A stretch of DNA of 64,000 nt. It comes from Brevipalpus yothersi. Its lineage: Eukaryota > Arthropoda > Arachnida > Trombidiformes > Tenuipalpidae. The notes beneath the pieces were generated by a model. It saw only the letters and a program-made list of their open reading frames with translations, did no database searches and was not told the DNA's origin. The stretch covers positions 62,001 through 126,000 of the forward strand of contig QZCP01000590.1 in NCBI GenBank assembly GCA_003956705.1. Reading direction: 5' to 3'. Shown here piece by piece: positions 10,718 through 22,599 of the stretch; position 1 is the first letter of the stretch; the number at the start of each line of letters is the position of its first letter. The translations under genes were made by a program, and so were the position numbers.

Positions 10718-12425
10718 TCATTCTGTGAGCTCATCTTGAATGAATCGCTTTCTATTGAGTCTTGATGACACTTCGAAGAAAATGATCTCAAAGATCAAAA
10801 CAGTGAAACAGATCATGAGTCCCAGGAAGAAGAGTCGAAAGAGTGGGACAACATTGGTGATTGTGATTGGTAGCCATTCAGATGAATCGAAAGGATCCTT
10901 GAAGCCGAAACATTGCCATTTCTCTGATGGTTTAATGTATATTCTCAACACCTCCAGGATCAATCCATCAAGCTGTATGGAATTCATTACCCTAGCTGCG
11001 AGAAAAATTTGAGCCCTGAATGGAATTTAAAGCTTGGTCAGAAATATTTGCAATTTGAGTATCATTATAATAAATTTTTGATTGATTGTGATACGCGACA
11101 TACCTTTTCTCTATGTACTTTCTCTTGTATTCTTTACACGAATCATTGTGAAGAATGATCGGTGCTCCTAGAAGTTGCCGTCCAACTTCCTCAGTTCCAA
11201 TGTGGGCCACATTTTCACCAGTCCAAGATCCAGTGCAGCCAAATTTTATCAGACCAATTGCAGTCTTCTCCATCAGAAAGGCCACTGTTGGTGTTTTTGA
11301 ATACTTTTTCGCTATATTAGCAGCTATAAAGATATCATTATCTGCAAGGCACTCATGAATTCCAATTGATAGAGCTTTTTGCCAAATTTTTTGCTTGGTT
11401 GGTGAAGAGCTTTTGGAAAATATTGTGTGTACGCCTCCATATTTTCTCCATATTGGCCTGAAGTTTTGTGCCTTAGGGTCGAGAACATCTTCCAGGGTGT
11501 CAATCGTGAATGGTTTTCTTTGTATAACTAGATCGGTGTTCATATTACAGCCCAGAATGATGAAAAATAATGCTATGAAAAGGGTAATGCTGAACATCAG
11601 AGTCTTGTATCCCATTAAGCTTGTGGCACGAAAATTTTGGTGAAAGAACAGTTCCACAGAATACCAGAAAGAATTGAATAGATTTTCAAATCTCATTCCT
11701 CTCAATTCTGCCCAAATGAAGAAAAATTTGAGAACTAAGACGGTGAGAACAGCCAATAATCCGTACAGCACTCGCATCCAGTCAATCAAACTCAGAATAT
11801 CTCTGACTTCTATCCGTGGCTCAGGAGCAAGCGAAAGAATGACAATTTTCTCCTCATCCATTGGTGGTGATATATCAAATCGAGAATCTTTTGAGGAATA
11901 AGATGCAAATAGAGGAAAAAGCTCTACTTCCTGAAAAGTATAAAGTTTTCTATGTGTTAAGTAAATTTTTAACAATAAAAATTTTAAACTTACTTTCATT
12001 CCAATGAATCGTTTATCACTGTGATCGATAATATCTCCAATATGAATTACAGTTGTTCTATTGAATTTTCAAAAAAATGATTTGAATAAATCCAGGCTAT
12101 CAATAGATTTACAAAATATGAAAAAATATGAATATAAATAAAGTTACTTGTCAGTTACCTCACAGACCCTGAACCTTCAATCCAGGACATCAAATCTTGA
12201 AACTTTTTGAGACTGAAATAGTGTTTCCCATCGCTTACCTCAGTTGTAAGCCATGGTAAAGCCTAAGAAGCAGTAATCAGTAATGTCTAGATCATTAGAA
12301 CATGATTTAAATAACTCGCAAGCATCTTGAATATTTGGTATTCAGGTATTTCATTTGAATACTATTATTATCAAATATTATCTGTTACTCACCGAAAAAA
12401 CACCATAAGTCAAACTACAATTCAT
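10718..12425 (-). CDS. Ionotropic-receptor-like ligand-gated channel, copy C
   Basis: Minus-strand exons in transcript order: 12425-12393, 12262-12159, 12057-11994, 11930-11104 and 11015-10718, joining in frame to 441 aa. Exon 1 reads MNCSLTYGVFS. Exon 2 is 6 nt longer than in B and ends GSGSVR. Exon 4 has the family length of 827 nt. The gate motif differs from the plus-strand copies: GCNMNTDLVI in place of SCYISTDLVV, with the aspartate kept. For the last exon I chose the acceptor CATTCAG at 11016-11022. It gives the same spacing to W.CFG as in copy B, and it is the only in-frame acceptor I found that also works in copy G. The C-terminal tail after the last helix is basic and longer than in A. 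Paralogous to copy G. Confidence 0.65.
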
Positions 12426-13362
12426 TGAGTTTTAATTCGATGATTACCAACAGAAATTCAGGGCTGATCAACGAGCTTGTTCATTCAATTCGAAAAACTA
12501 TATTAGAATTCCTCAATTCTATTCGATCTCTGTTTTTTGAAAAATTTGAACGCTTCTTTCAAACTGTACAATTGTTGGTGCGTTTTGAATCTCCATTCTC
12601 TGCAACAAGACATCTAAACCACATTTTTGTTGTTCCTTTTTATTCATTGAATAGAATTTCGATTGATTTTTTGGTCTCTAAATGTGAGAGTACAGAATAG
12701 GGCATCAAGATTCATCTTTCTTAACTGGAAATATTTTTCAGCAAGTTTTACTAGGTTTACTAGGTACCAAGTTACTGAGTATCAGTAGAATGAATAGTGG
12801 TACATTTGGTCAGGAGCATGAATCGTCACATTTTTGATGAACAATCGGTACCATGTTCATTTATATTAGATGATATGCCAAGAGTATATGGAATGAAAGT
12901 TCTAACTCAGTTCGTAGAGAACTAGTAAAATATTCATCGAAAACTATTATTGAATGAAACATTGAATTTACTAGTGATACAAAAACGTAAATGTAAACGA
13001 CTGATTAGGAGATCTTTCCTGATCTGTTTTCTCTCGAATATTCTCCTCCGATTAACGTATACTCACAAATACTATATTCGAGATAACTCCAAGTACTCTC
13101 TTGGAAGATTGATTTATTCTTACGTGTATAATGTATAATTTAAAGAATTTTGGGAGAATATTATGATAAAGTTGATCAGGGATCGATCTTTCGAAAGGAC
13201 TCTCGTGTAGTACTTTTGTAGTATGAAACACCAAAAGAAAGTGCACAAAACTTCTAACTATACTCACTGGTCGATCTAGTTTATTGATTTCTCTGCTGAT
13301 ATTTAGATTAGAGGACTCAGTTTCGAAAGTGATGAGAGGAAATGAGAAATAATTTCTCGAAT

Positions 13363-14432
13363 AAAACAATATTCTGAATTCTTGGAATTGGAAAATCTTT
13401 TCCATTAGTTTGCTTGCGCTTTCAAGCATCGTGATCATGAAATTTTCCTTAAATCCAGGGTTCTCGTCAACAATCAAATTTGAAACGCTATCTCATATCA
13501 TTTGGGATGCTGTGAAGCTCTTGTTGCAGCGAATCTTTCCTAAAAACAATTCCGGACCTCTCAAGATACTGAGCCTGAGTGCTGCCCTATTCATATTTTT
13601 CTTCCTCACCATATTGAGCTGTTATATCAGCACTGATTTGGTAGTTCAGAGAAAACCATTCACAATCGACAAACTCGAAGATGTTCTCGATCCTCGAGCA
13701 GCTGACGATATCCCAGTGTGGCGAAAATATTCTGGAATACACAAACTGTTTTCGAAAAGCTCTTCTGCAGTAAAACAGAAAATCTGGAGCAAAGCAGTCA
13801 AAACTGGAATTGATAAGTGTCTCTTGGATGACGATTATTCAAATTTTGCTCATTTTAGCCCCTACTCAACTCATCCACGAATCGGTTTTGTACTTGTCGT
13901 TCTGGCACAAGGATTGAAGGCATACCATTGTAGTGGATTGGGGATAGGATCGAACATCAAAGTTCATATCGGGAAAGAGATTATTGGAACCGAACTCATG
14001 GGTTTACCCCTTCGCATGAAAAACGATTCATGTAAGATGTCGAAGAAGTCTTTTCTCAAGAAGAGGTAGGAGAATGGAAACTTTCTATTTATCAGTGTGC
14101 ACATGTTATGCTGGTTGACTAGTCAAAATAACAGGATCTGGCATATTTTCTAGATTTTACAAGATTTTTGAAGCGAATCACGTCAGTGACATATTTTGGG
14201 ACTCATCAATCAAAGTAATATCCAGGAGTGCTATCAGCTCAGCAGAGGATTGGCGATGTTTGGGACATGTGGATCATTTCGAAACGAACAATTGGCTCCA
14301 GATCAGCACTCTGAATACTAAATGGCTCTTCATATTCTATTTTTTGGCTTAGCACTTGGTTTGTTTATTCTCATCCGTGATAATATGATTCATAAGCTTG
14401 GTCTGGTATCGAGGACAGAGAATACGTTCTAG
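13363..14432 (+). pseudogene. 5'-truncated copy D of receptor E
   Basis: From about 13363 the sequence is nearly identical to copy E from about 16905. It begins inside exon 4 just before the first helix, so all S1 exons are absent. The exon 4 part (to 14065) is open. The intron is almost unchanged. The last exon (14154-14432) is more diverged and has lost one base in the last helix near 14343, which brings TAG into frame. The left junction coincides with the end of duplicated block 1. A 5' truncation plus a frameshift make it a pseudogene, although the exon 4 frame is still intact. Confidence 0.75.
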
Positions 14433-14599
14433 TTTCTATGAATTATGTTCATTGCTAGGAAAACTGCAAGCTTCTCTTGATCAAATTGAATTATTGATTG
14501 ATCATTGATCAGGTTTGTCTTTTTTCTTTCTATACGAGGAGCAGATAGAGAAATAACTTGAACTTCCTGGGGAATATAAAGTTATCAACATGTTGAACA

Positions 14600-14700
14600 T
14601 ATTCAGATACTTACTCTCCTTCTGATGGCCTGCATGTCACTATGATCTACGATATCTCAAATGATAAGTACGATAGAGCTCCTGGAAGCTCAATTAAAAT
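14600..14700 (-). pseudogene. Relic of a minus-strand receptor exon 3
   Basis: Read on the minus strand, the segment resembles exon 3 of copies C and G (a ...DI.DHSD... run and a splice-donor-like end GTAAG near 14612). No matching exons 2, 4 or 5 were found beside it. The ORF at 14661-14852 on the plus strand is not supported. Confidence 0.35.
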
Positions 14701-15069
14701 TGAATGATAAGGGAGATGAGATTATCGATAGATTCCTGAACAAAACGAATATCTTACCGAAAACTACTCAATTACATTACAAAACCCTCACTACAGGACA
14801 TTCAATGATGGAACTATTGCTAGAACACAATAATAAGATTCTTTTCCTATAAGATACTCACAGAAGAGAATCCTAATGTTAAGTTACAGATCATATTTGA
14901 TCTCCATAAATAATCTCCACTTAGAGCAGGTTCCTCTGTTATTTATAACTCAAATGTCATCTCCACAGATAGCTATTTTCCCTCTCATTTTTCATCTCCT
15001 CTGATTGTGATGAACTTGTGAGATGGATACAAATTCTGGCGCATTGATTCAGATGATCTGAATCATTCG

Positions 15070-15700
15070 ATTTGTTTGATTTCTCGTGAGAAACTCAAAG
15101 TGATACAATTGTTTGATGAGGGACGAAGTCAAAGTGAATTAGCTATCGAATTTAATGCTACACAGCCAGCCATAAGCGTTATCATCAAAAAAGGGATATG
15201 TTTGAATCGTTCAAAAAGAATGGAGGAAATCTTGAACTGATGTGATTGAATAATCGTGAAAAACTTGATCTGATTGAGAATCGGATGAAGAAGATAATCG
15301 GAGGGCTCAATTCTCTCATTTAGTTGGAATCTGAGAAGAAGCAGTTGAGCTCGCTGGCTAAGAGGGCTCATTGAACTTTCCGTTCTCATTAGGATGGTCA
15401 TCAAGGCTCTTCAAGCGACATCATAAAGCGAAAAGGAAAATTTGTGGTTTATGTATCACATGTGAGAGAATTACTCTTCTTGTGATAGGAAAGAGTGTTG
15501 ATCCTCAATGTTTCAAAAACCAAAAGCGAAAAAGTTCGGTGCTCACTAGCAATTCTGAAGGATGGATGATGAGAAGTTTTATCACTTCATGGTTGAAAAC
15601 AAGGTATGATCAACTGGTAGCTGTTGAAATGAAAATAATTCTTTTTCTAATTTCCCAGTTCATAAAATATCATGTGAGAAGAGAGTAAGAAACTTGGTGC
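15070..15700 (+). mobile_element. Decayed pogo/Tigger-like transposase fragment
   Basis: The frame starting near 15082 reads SREKLKVIQLFDEGRSQSEL followed by AIEFNATQPAIS and ends in a stop at 15240. This is the CENP-B/psq-type helix-turn-helix found at the N-terminus of pogo/Tigger transposases (basic patch, E.G.SQ..LA..F....). Further on, near 15371-15450, FPFSLGWSS.LFKRHHKAKRK resembles the second DNA-binding module of the same family (S.GW..RFKKRH). Frameshifts and stops separate the parts, and no DDE domain was found. The 105-aa frame at 15371-15688 belongs to this relic. Confidence 0.55.
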
Positions 15701-16321
15701 TCAGAGAATCATCACAAGGAGTTGTCCATAGAGAGTGTATAGAGATCAAAGAGTCATTGAAATGCTCAAAGACTCAAACATGATGATTTTCTAATTAATT
15801 TTTTGCTACTCTTTGTCTATTCATATTCTTTTTTCTCCATTTTAGCTCCTATCTTTGTAGAAGAAGTGATCTCATCACAAATATAGAGCATCTCAATACT
15901 GAATGAGAACCATTAGTATGGATCTCGAATCTATTGGAATATTTGACACATCTGTTTTTCATATTTTTTCCCTGTAAATTTTGTTAAACAATAGTAAAAA
16001 TTGTTTTAAACTATTTATGAGACAGCTTATCGTTGCTTCAGAAGTATTAAAATACAATTTAATCTAATATTCAAAGTTACCTGAGTATATAGTTGGTATA
16101 TTTGACTTGTCAGAGTAGAGTAAGAAGAATCCATTTGATAAAGTTTCCACAGACATTCACCTCCTGAGCTATGAACGGTGTGATGTATCAAGTATTCATC
16201 TTGAATGTTTTATCTGTTCTATTCATGCCATAGGGTTGTCGAATGAGAGAGTTATTAGAAGCAATAATTTCCCAGTAGAATTAATTTTTCCCTCAGTGAA
16301 GACTGTTTATGAGGTTCAGCC

Positions 16322-17975
16322 ATGATTTGTAACTTTACATATGGACTTTTTTCAGTGAGTACATTGTTGGACATCAATTACCCAGTACATTCATATTCTT
16401 ATAATTATTTATGAATATATTTTAACAGATATTTCCTCTGTTTACCATTGAAATTGAAAATGGTAAGGCTATTATACCTGTTAAGAAAACAGCACATTTT
16501 GTGAGATGGCTTGATGGCTCCATGAGGTAAGGTCATTTTTGGTTGATAATTATTTTCGCGTGATGGTTGAAATACCAATATCAATGGAATATATCTCATA
16601 AGATTTCTTCAATACTATGTATATCATACAGGAGTGTTTTTTAAAATTTCCAATTTAGAATGGTTCCAGTTCATCTAGGTGACATCAAAGATTCTGATGA
16701 AAAATGGTTCTCCAAAGTAAAAGTGAGTATGGTCACAGTTGAACTCAATTGACCGGATCCTCTAATTCATTGTTCAACAGGGGGTAGACCTCTTCCCAAT
16801 CTTGGTCCCCTTCTCTTCATTAGACCCCCGCTATGAAATATCACCCATCCTTGCAGATCAGAAAATTGTGATGCTAACAGGGGCACCGGAGGCTGAAATA
16901 GAGCCAAACAATATTCTGAATTCTTGGAATTGGAAAATCTTTTCCATCAGTTTGCTCACGCTTTCAAGCATCATGATCATGAAATTTTCCTTAAATCCAG
17001 GGTTCTCGTCAACAATCAAATTTGAAACGCTATCTCATATCATTTGGGATGCTGTGAAGCTCTTGTTGCAGCGAATCTTTCCTAAAAACAATTCCGGACC
17101 TCTCAAGATACTGAGCCTGAGTGCTGCACTATTCATATTTTTCTTCCTCACTATATTGAGCTGTTATATCAGCACTGATTTGGTAGTTCAGAGAAAACCA
17201 TTCACAATCGACAAACTCGAAGATGTTCTCGATCCTCGAGCAGCTGACTATATCCCAGTGTGGCGAAAATATTCTGGAACACACAAACTGTTTTCGAAAA
17301 GCTCTTCTGCAGTAAAACAGAAAATCTGGAGCAAAGCAGTCAAAACTGGAATTGATAAGTGTCTCTTGGATGACGATTATTCAAATTTTGCTCATTTTAG
17401 CCCCTACTCAACTCATCCACGAATCGGTTTTGTACTTGTCGTTCTGGCACAAGGATTGAAGGCATACCATTGTAGTGGATTGGGGATAGGATCGAACATC
17501 AAAGTTCATATCGGGAAAGAGATTATTGGAACCGAACTCATGGGTTTACCCCTTCGCATGAAAAACGATTCATGTAAGATGTCGAAGAAGTCTTTTCTCA
17601 AGAAGAGGTAGGAGAATGGAAACTTTCTATTTATCAGTGTGCACATGTTATGCTGGTTGACTAGTCAAAATAACAGGATCTGGCATATTTTCTAGATTTT
17701 ACAAGATTTTTGAAGCGAATTACGTCAATGACAGATTCTGGGACTCATCAATCCAACAACTAGCCAAGAGTGCTATGGGCTCAGCACAGGATTGGAGATG
17801 TTTAGGACATGTGGATCGTTTCGAAACGAATAATTGGCTCCAGATTAGCACTTTGAATACTTACTGGCTCTTTTTATTCTATTCCTTCGGCTTAGCACTT
17901 GGTTTGTTTATTCTCATCTGTGAGAATATAATTCATAAGATCAGTTTGGGATCGAGGACAGAGAATACGTTCTAG
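16322..17975 (+). CDS. Ionotropic-receptor-like ligand-gated channel, copy E
   Basis: Exons 16322-16354, 16429-16526, 16659-16722, 16781-17607 and 17696-17975 join in frame to 433 aa. Exon 1 reads MICNFTYGLFS, exon 2 ends WLDGSMR, and exon 3 carries GDIKDSDEKWF. In exon 4 the first helix follows LNSWNW, and the second ends SCYISTDLVVQRKPF. The S2 half has HIGKEIIGTEL and NDSC. For the last exon the acceptor is TTCTAG at 17690-17695, which restores the frame into RCLGHVDRFE and the last helix. The tail ends ENTF. This is the intact source-like partner of pseudogene D. Its 3' flank also matches the beginning of both duplicated blocks. Confidence 0.68.
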
Positions 17976-18719
17976 TTTCTGTGAATTATGTTCATTACCA
18001 GGAAAACTGCAAGCTTCTCTAGATCAAGTCGAATTATTGATTGATTATTGATCAGGTTTGCCTTTTTTCTCCATACTAGGGGCAAATAGAGAAATTACTC
18101 GCATTTCCTGAGAAAAATAAATTTATCTACATGTTGTTAGTTTGATTTTGGAGCCAAAAAAAAATGTAATTCTATCTGATTCTGATAAATCTGATTCGTT
18201 GTTGATCCGTTGTTGTTTTTGCCTAAGCTCTCTACAAGCGGGCTTGAATCAAATTGGTTTCTTCGTTTTTCTTTTTCTATTACTATCTCTCATAATAAGA
18301 GACTTTAATCATGAAAACTCAAATATTTTAGCCAATAATAAATACCAATAAACAATACGATTTTCACGATTCCAGGAGCTCGTGGCAATCACTCTTTTGG
18401 GGGATTTATACTTCTGTCCAGTAAGTTGGATAAAATCTTCAAGACAGTACGAGTTAAAGAAGAACGAATGAGATGAGTTCCTCAATTCCTGAAACTCGAC
18501 TCTGAGCTTGAGAGATTCTCCAAAGTGGAAGTGAAGCTATTGTCGTTCTTGAAGGGCTTCATTCAATTCTTATCAGAAACTGATCGGATAGTTTGCTCTC
18601 TACATATAATAGCTCAATCCGCATACCTGGATCGATAAATCTAAAGCAAAAAAACAAGAGGTTTGAACAAATAGTCGCCTGATTCCAATTGCTGTCTTGG
18701 AGAGAAAAGTTGTGATATG

Positions 18720-19560
18720 ATAATATGCTTCAATGAGCCTCCATCACTGCCCATTTTCAGAAATATTTCCTTTCATTCGAATTCTATCATTCCCGAAAAA
18801 GATGGTCTAGTGGTTGTCATTGGTTTTTTGTGATTAAGTATAGAAAAGGTCCCTATATTTGAAGCATTTCCAGTTCTCTAGAGGTTAATTGAGTTCTCAA
18901 TAACCTTGGTGACAATTCATCGGGCTCACTGAAAGTCAGTCCCCTCGCGTTGAAGGCTTTTTTGCTAAAGAACAATTTGATCACAAGTGCGATACATCTC
19001 TGCAATAGGTGGAAATTATTAAGATAGATCTCAAGTGAATAGGAATATAGAACACAGCTGTTTTTGATAAATTATTTCTTGTATCCATTAGGTAACGATT
19101 GCCAGATCTGCTGAACCAATTGTAGAGGGTAGAATTCATTACTCTATTACATAGCCTTGATACAGTATTGATATCCTTGATCGATGGGGATAGAGTGAAA
19201 AGAACATATGTGATGAATTTCCACAAACACTCACACATCATTTTATGCTCCAAGTATTTTATTGAACTCGAAGATTTTGGAACGATCAAAGAAGAGCTCA
19301 TACAGCTTGATTCTCAGCCACAAATCAGTTTTTTTTGGATCACGAATCACAAATCATGATGGTAAAAGAACCGAAGGCATTCCAAGTGAATCCTTAGAGA
19401 ATTTAATTATGGGGGATCGAAGCTAGAACAGGGTTCACTTAGGAAAGACAATTGTCCTAGCAGAATCGTAGAATCGTCCTAGAATTACCAATCAACCAAC
19501 CAAGTAATCCAAAGAAAAAGGGATTCATGAAGGAAGATAGAAAAAGGCTCTCATCAAAAG
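18720..19560 (+). pseudogene. Relic of an ionotropic-receptor-like gene, block 2
   Basis: Counterpart of the relic at 5300-6230. The 115-nt N-terminal-type exon (18894-19008) is open. A frame at 19168-19359 matches the one at 5696-5956 with many replacement changes. No helix or pore exon follows before copy F. Confidence 0.35.
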
Positions 19561-20116
19561 GAGGGGTATGATACCGTTTAAGACCTCTCATGATAGAATT
19601 CATCAATCAGCAAGTGATAGAAATTCGGATAAGTTTCACTATCAATAAATCACCTTTCCGCAATCCATAATTACGAATCGACTCATACAATGCTCCTCGA
19701 TTGAAAAAAGATTGTTTTTCAGATAAAAACATCCTTGATCAGGTTGACCAACCTTCATACTTTTTGCAAGGGTAAAATTTTCATTTCCACTGACATTTTA
19801 TTCACTGATCATATTTTTGGAGGATGAGAGAAAAAATTCTGGCAGAAACTTTAGCATAGTTCCGTGACATTTTGATTCACTCTCCACACATGAATTGAAT
19901 TTGAGTTACAAATTAACGATGTCGCTTTTGAACTGGACCAGTTTCACTAGCAAACTATGATAACAGTTCAACAGCTTGAAAAATTTCATTGGCAGAACTT
20001 GGGTGGTATAATTCCACCTAGTATTTGGATTAATTAAACAGTTTTTCGATTAGGTTAGGAAATAATAATTGAAGGAGTAAAGAGATGAGCTTAATTTTGA
20101 TCATGAAAGCATTCCA

Positions 20117-20356
20117 ATGTTGGATAACAATCGTCGGGAACCCACTCAGTCACTCTTTGATTTGAAGTCCAGCCTAGGTGATCGTAATTTTGGACAGTTG
20201 AGAGCCATGAAAATCTCCACATTTCGAAGCGTTTCTGATTCCCTGAGGTTCACTGTAGTTTCTGAACATCATTGTTATCAATTCATAGAATATACCGAGA
20301 TTTTACTCCCGGCAATAACTATCCTGATCAAATTTATGGTTAGATCACAAATATAA
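20117..20356 (+). other. Candidate N-terminal coding segment upstream of copy F
   Basis: A 79-aa frame open from ATG (MLDNNRREPTQ...) through a hydrophobic part ILLPAITILIKF to a stop at 20354. The block 1 copy is frameshifted by one base. It lies about 380 bp before exon 1 of copy F. It could be a 5' exon of F whose donor I cannot place (ATG|GTTAGA near 20338 is one option), or a relic. Confidence 0.3.
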
Positions 20357-20739
20357 TGTATCTCCACAATGAGTAAGAGTGGAATCGATCTCAGATGGGT
20401 GGGAACAAAGAAAACGCTTGTTTTTGGTATAGTTTCTCTTTTATTTGTTGCGCAACAATAGTCAGATTTATTGAAACAGGTATACAAGGTATGAAAGTTT
20501 TGGAAGAATTCATATCCAAAGTAAAATGAACATATGATCGATATTTTGATTGGTGAGGTTAAAGAGAAGACAATGCAGGTGACGATTACATAGGCATTCA
20601 TCTTTTATGTCATAGATAAAGTATATCAAGTATTTAGTTTAGCCTGGAGATTGTGGATTGATCAGGAGAGAGTACTGGAAGAATAAAGTCCTCAGAAAAA
20701 AAATTTCACACTTAGTGAGAATTTTCATGAGGATCAGTC

Positions 20740-22468
20740 ATGATCTGCAATGTTACTCTTGGAATTTTCTCGGTGAGTACATTATTGAGAACGGCTGAAG
20801 TAATGCGTTTGAGCAATATTTGAAACCTCAAATTTTCACTGAGTTATATGCAAAATATTTCCACAGTTATTTCCGATTCTTACAATAGAGATAAAAAACG
20901 GCAAGGCTCTGATTCCTTATCGAAAGATCAGTCAAGCTACTGAATGGTTCGATGGTCCTGTGAGGTGAGATCACCTAAATTCTCAATTGATTCTGTATAT
21001 TTATCGAAATAGGCAAAATAGACGCGTGATGCGCGACAAAATCTGTAATGGAAAGCTATTCCATTATCCAAGTTTTCTGTGGAAATGAGCTTTCTTGAAT
21101 CCAATGTGTTCAACCCAAGGGAAAAATCCTGAAGTTCTAGTGTCTTTCTTCTAGATTGGTGGCAAGTCCTGTCGGCGACTTGAGAGTTTCCGGCGAAAAA
21201 TGGTTTAATCAAGAAGAAGTGAGTATGGTTTATATCAACCTAAACATTGTGATGCCCATCATCTGATCTATTGTTCAACAGGGAATAGAAATTTTTCCAA
21301 TATTTGTCTCTTATCCATCAAAAAATCCTCTGTATGAAGTATCACCCGTTTTCACAAATCAGAAGATTGTGATGTTATCATTGGCACCTGAGACTATCAT
21401 GGAGCCGACCAATGTTCTGAATTTCTGGGATTGGAGAATATGTGTCTATGGTTGGTTCATGATTATAACCATCTTGATCCTTAGATTCTTTCTCAAAATG
21501 AATCTGTCTCAGGATAACAGGTTCAGAAGCCTATCTCGCGTAATATGGAATGCTGTCAAGCTTTTCTTTCAGCGAACTTTTGCCAATGATGACTCTAGAC
21601 CTCTCAAAATACTGAGTCTAAGTGCTGCCATATTCCTTCTCTTCTTTATGACCATATTGGGCTGCTATATCAGCAGTGATCTAGTTGTCCAGAAGAGACC
21701 ATTCATAATCGATAAGCTCGAAGATGTTCTCGACCCTCGAGCAGCCGAGTATTTTCCGCTGTGGAGAAAGCCCACAGGGATCCATTTAACTTTTGCAAAG
21801 AGTTCATCACCTATCAGGCAAAAAATTTGGAAGAAAGCCGTCAAAATGGGACTGGATAAATGTCTGGTAAGTGATGATCATTCGAATATTGCTTTATTCA
21901 GTGCGTATTCGGCCAAACCACGAGTTGGTTTTTTACTTCACCTGTTTGCACGAGTAGCCAAGGCATTCCATTGTGGTGGATTGGAGATGGGCCCAAAAAA
22001 GAAAGTTCATATCGGCAAGGAGATTGTTGGAACAGAGCTGATAGGATTACCAATCCGTCTGAAGAACGATTCGTGTAGGGCAAGGAAGGAGTCTTTTGTC
22101 AAGAAGAGGTATAGGCATGGTTCCATTTTCGATTATCGTAATTACCATTTTGACTCACCATCGTGCATATAAAAATTATATAATTGCTCCAACTCACTAG
22201 GTTCTCGACGATGCGTGAAGCGAATCTTGTCAGTGAGATATTTTGGGACTCAGCTTGCAGAGATATTGCTAAAAGTTTCACCAGTTCAGAGCAAGATTGG
22301 AGATGCTTGGGTCATGTCGATCCTTTTGAGAAGCCAGATTGGCTCCAGATCACCACATTGAATACTGAGTGGCTATTCTTGTTCTTTTTTCTCAGTATAG
22401 CACTGAGTTTGATTATACTTATTTGTGAGATCGCAATTCATAAATTGAAATCCACGTCAAAAAAATGA
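20740..22468 (+). CDS. Ionotropic-receptor-like ligand-gated channel, copy F
   Basis: Exons 20740-20772, 20867-20964, 21155-21218, 21282-22108 and 22201-22468 join in frame to 429 aa. Exon 1 reads MICNVTLGIFS, exon 2 runs LFPILTIEI to WFDGPVR, and exon 3 has GDLRVSGEKWF. In exon 4 the second helix ends GCYISSDLVV, and the S2 half has HIGKEIVGTEL and NDSC. Exon 5 carries WRCLGHVDPFE and the last helix. It is the block 2 partner of copy B. The 92-bp intron 4 is identical to B's, while the helix and S2 coding sequence has many amino-acid changes. It is predicted to be a membrane channel subunit. The 5' end may extend to the candidate segment at 20117. Confidence 0.67.
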
Positions 22469-22599
22469 AATAAAGTTTGCTCCTCTACATGGCCCTGTAC
22501 ACCTGAAATCTTGTTGGGAATGCTTGTAACTCTCGCAACTAATAATGTAATGAATTCAAATAAAATTGCTCCCACTTTCATTCTTGCGCGTTATTACAC

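Larger units (their letters stand above)
4660..13345. repeat. Segmental duplication, block 1 (partner 18085-27105)
   Basis: Sequence from about 4660 to 13345 aligns in order with about 18085-27105. Shared pieces include the flank near 4690/18100, the receptor relic (5300/18720), genes B and F, the degenerate relic before the minus-strand gene, genes C and G, and the tail ending GATGAGAGGAA (13330/27095). Block 1 has a 295-bp insertion (6705-6999), a 412-bp transposon (9749-10160) and a GA tract (7576-7608) that block 2 lacks. It also lacks about 1.1 kb present in block 2 at 22615-23700. End points are read by eye and may be off by tens of bases. Confidence 0.75.

Noticed and set aside
10740..11012. 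Plus-strand 90-aa frame over the last exon of C, its twin at 24487-24762, and the plus frames at 11155-11901 and 24863-25651
   Set aside because: Antisense shadows of minus-strand receptor exons. The minus reading has the helices, motifs and splice sites.
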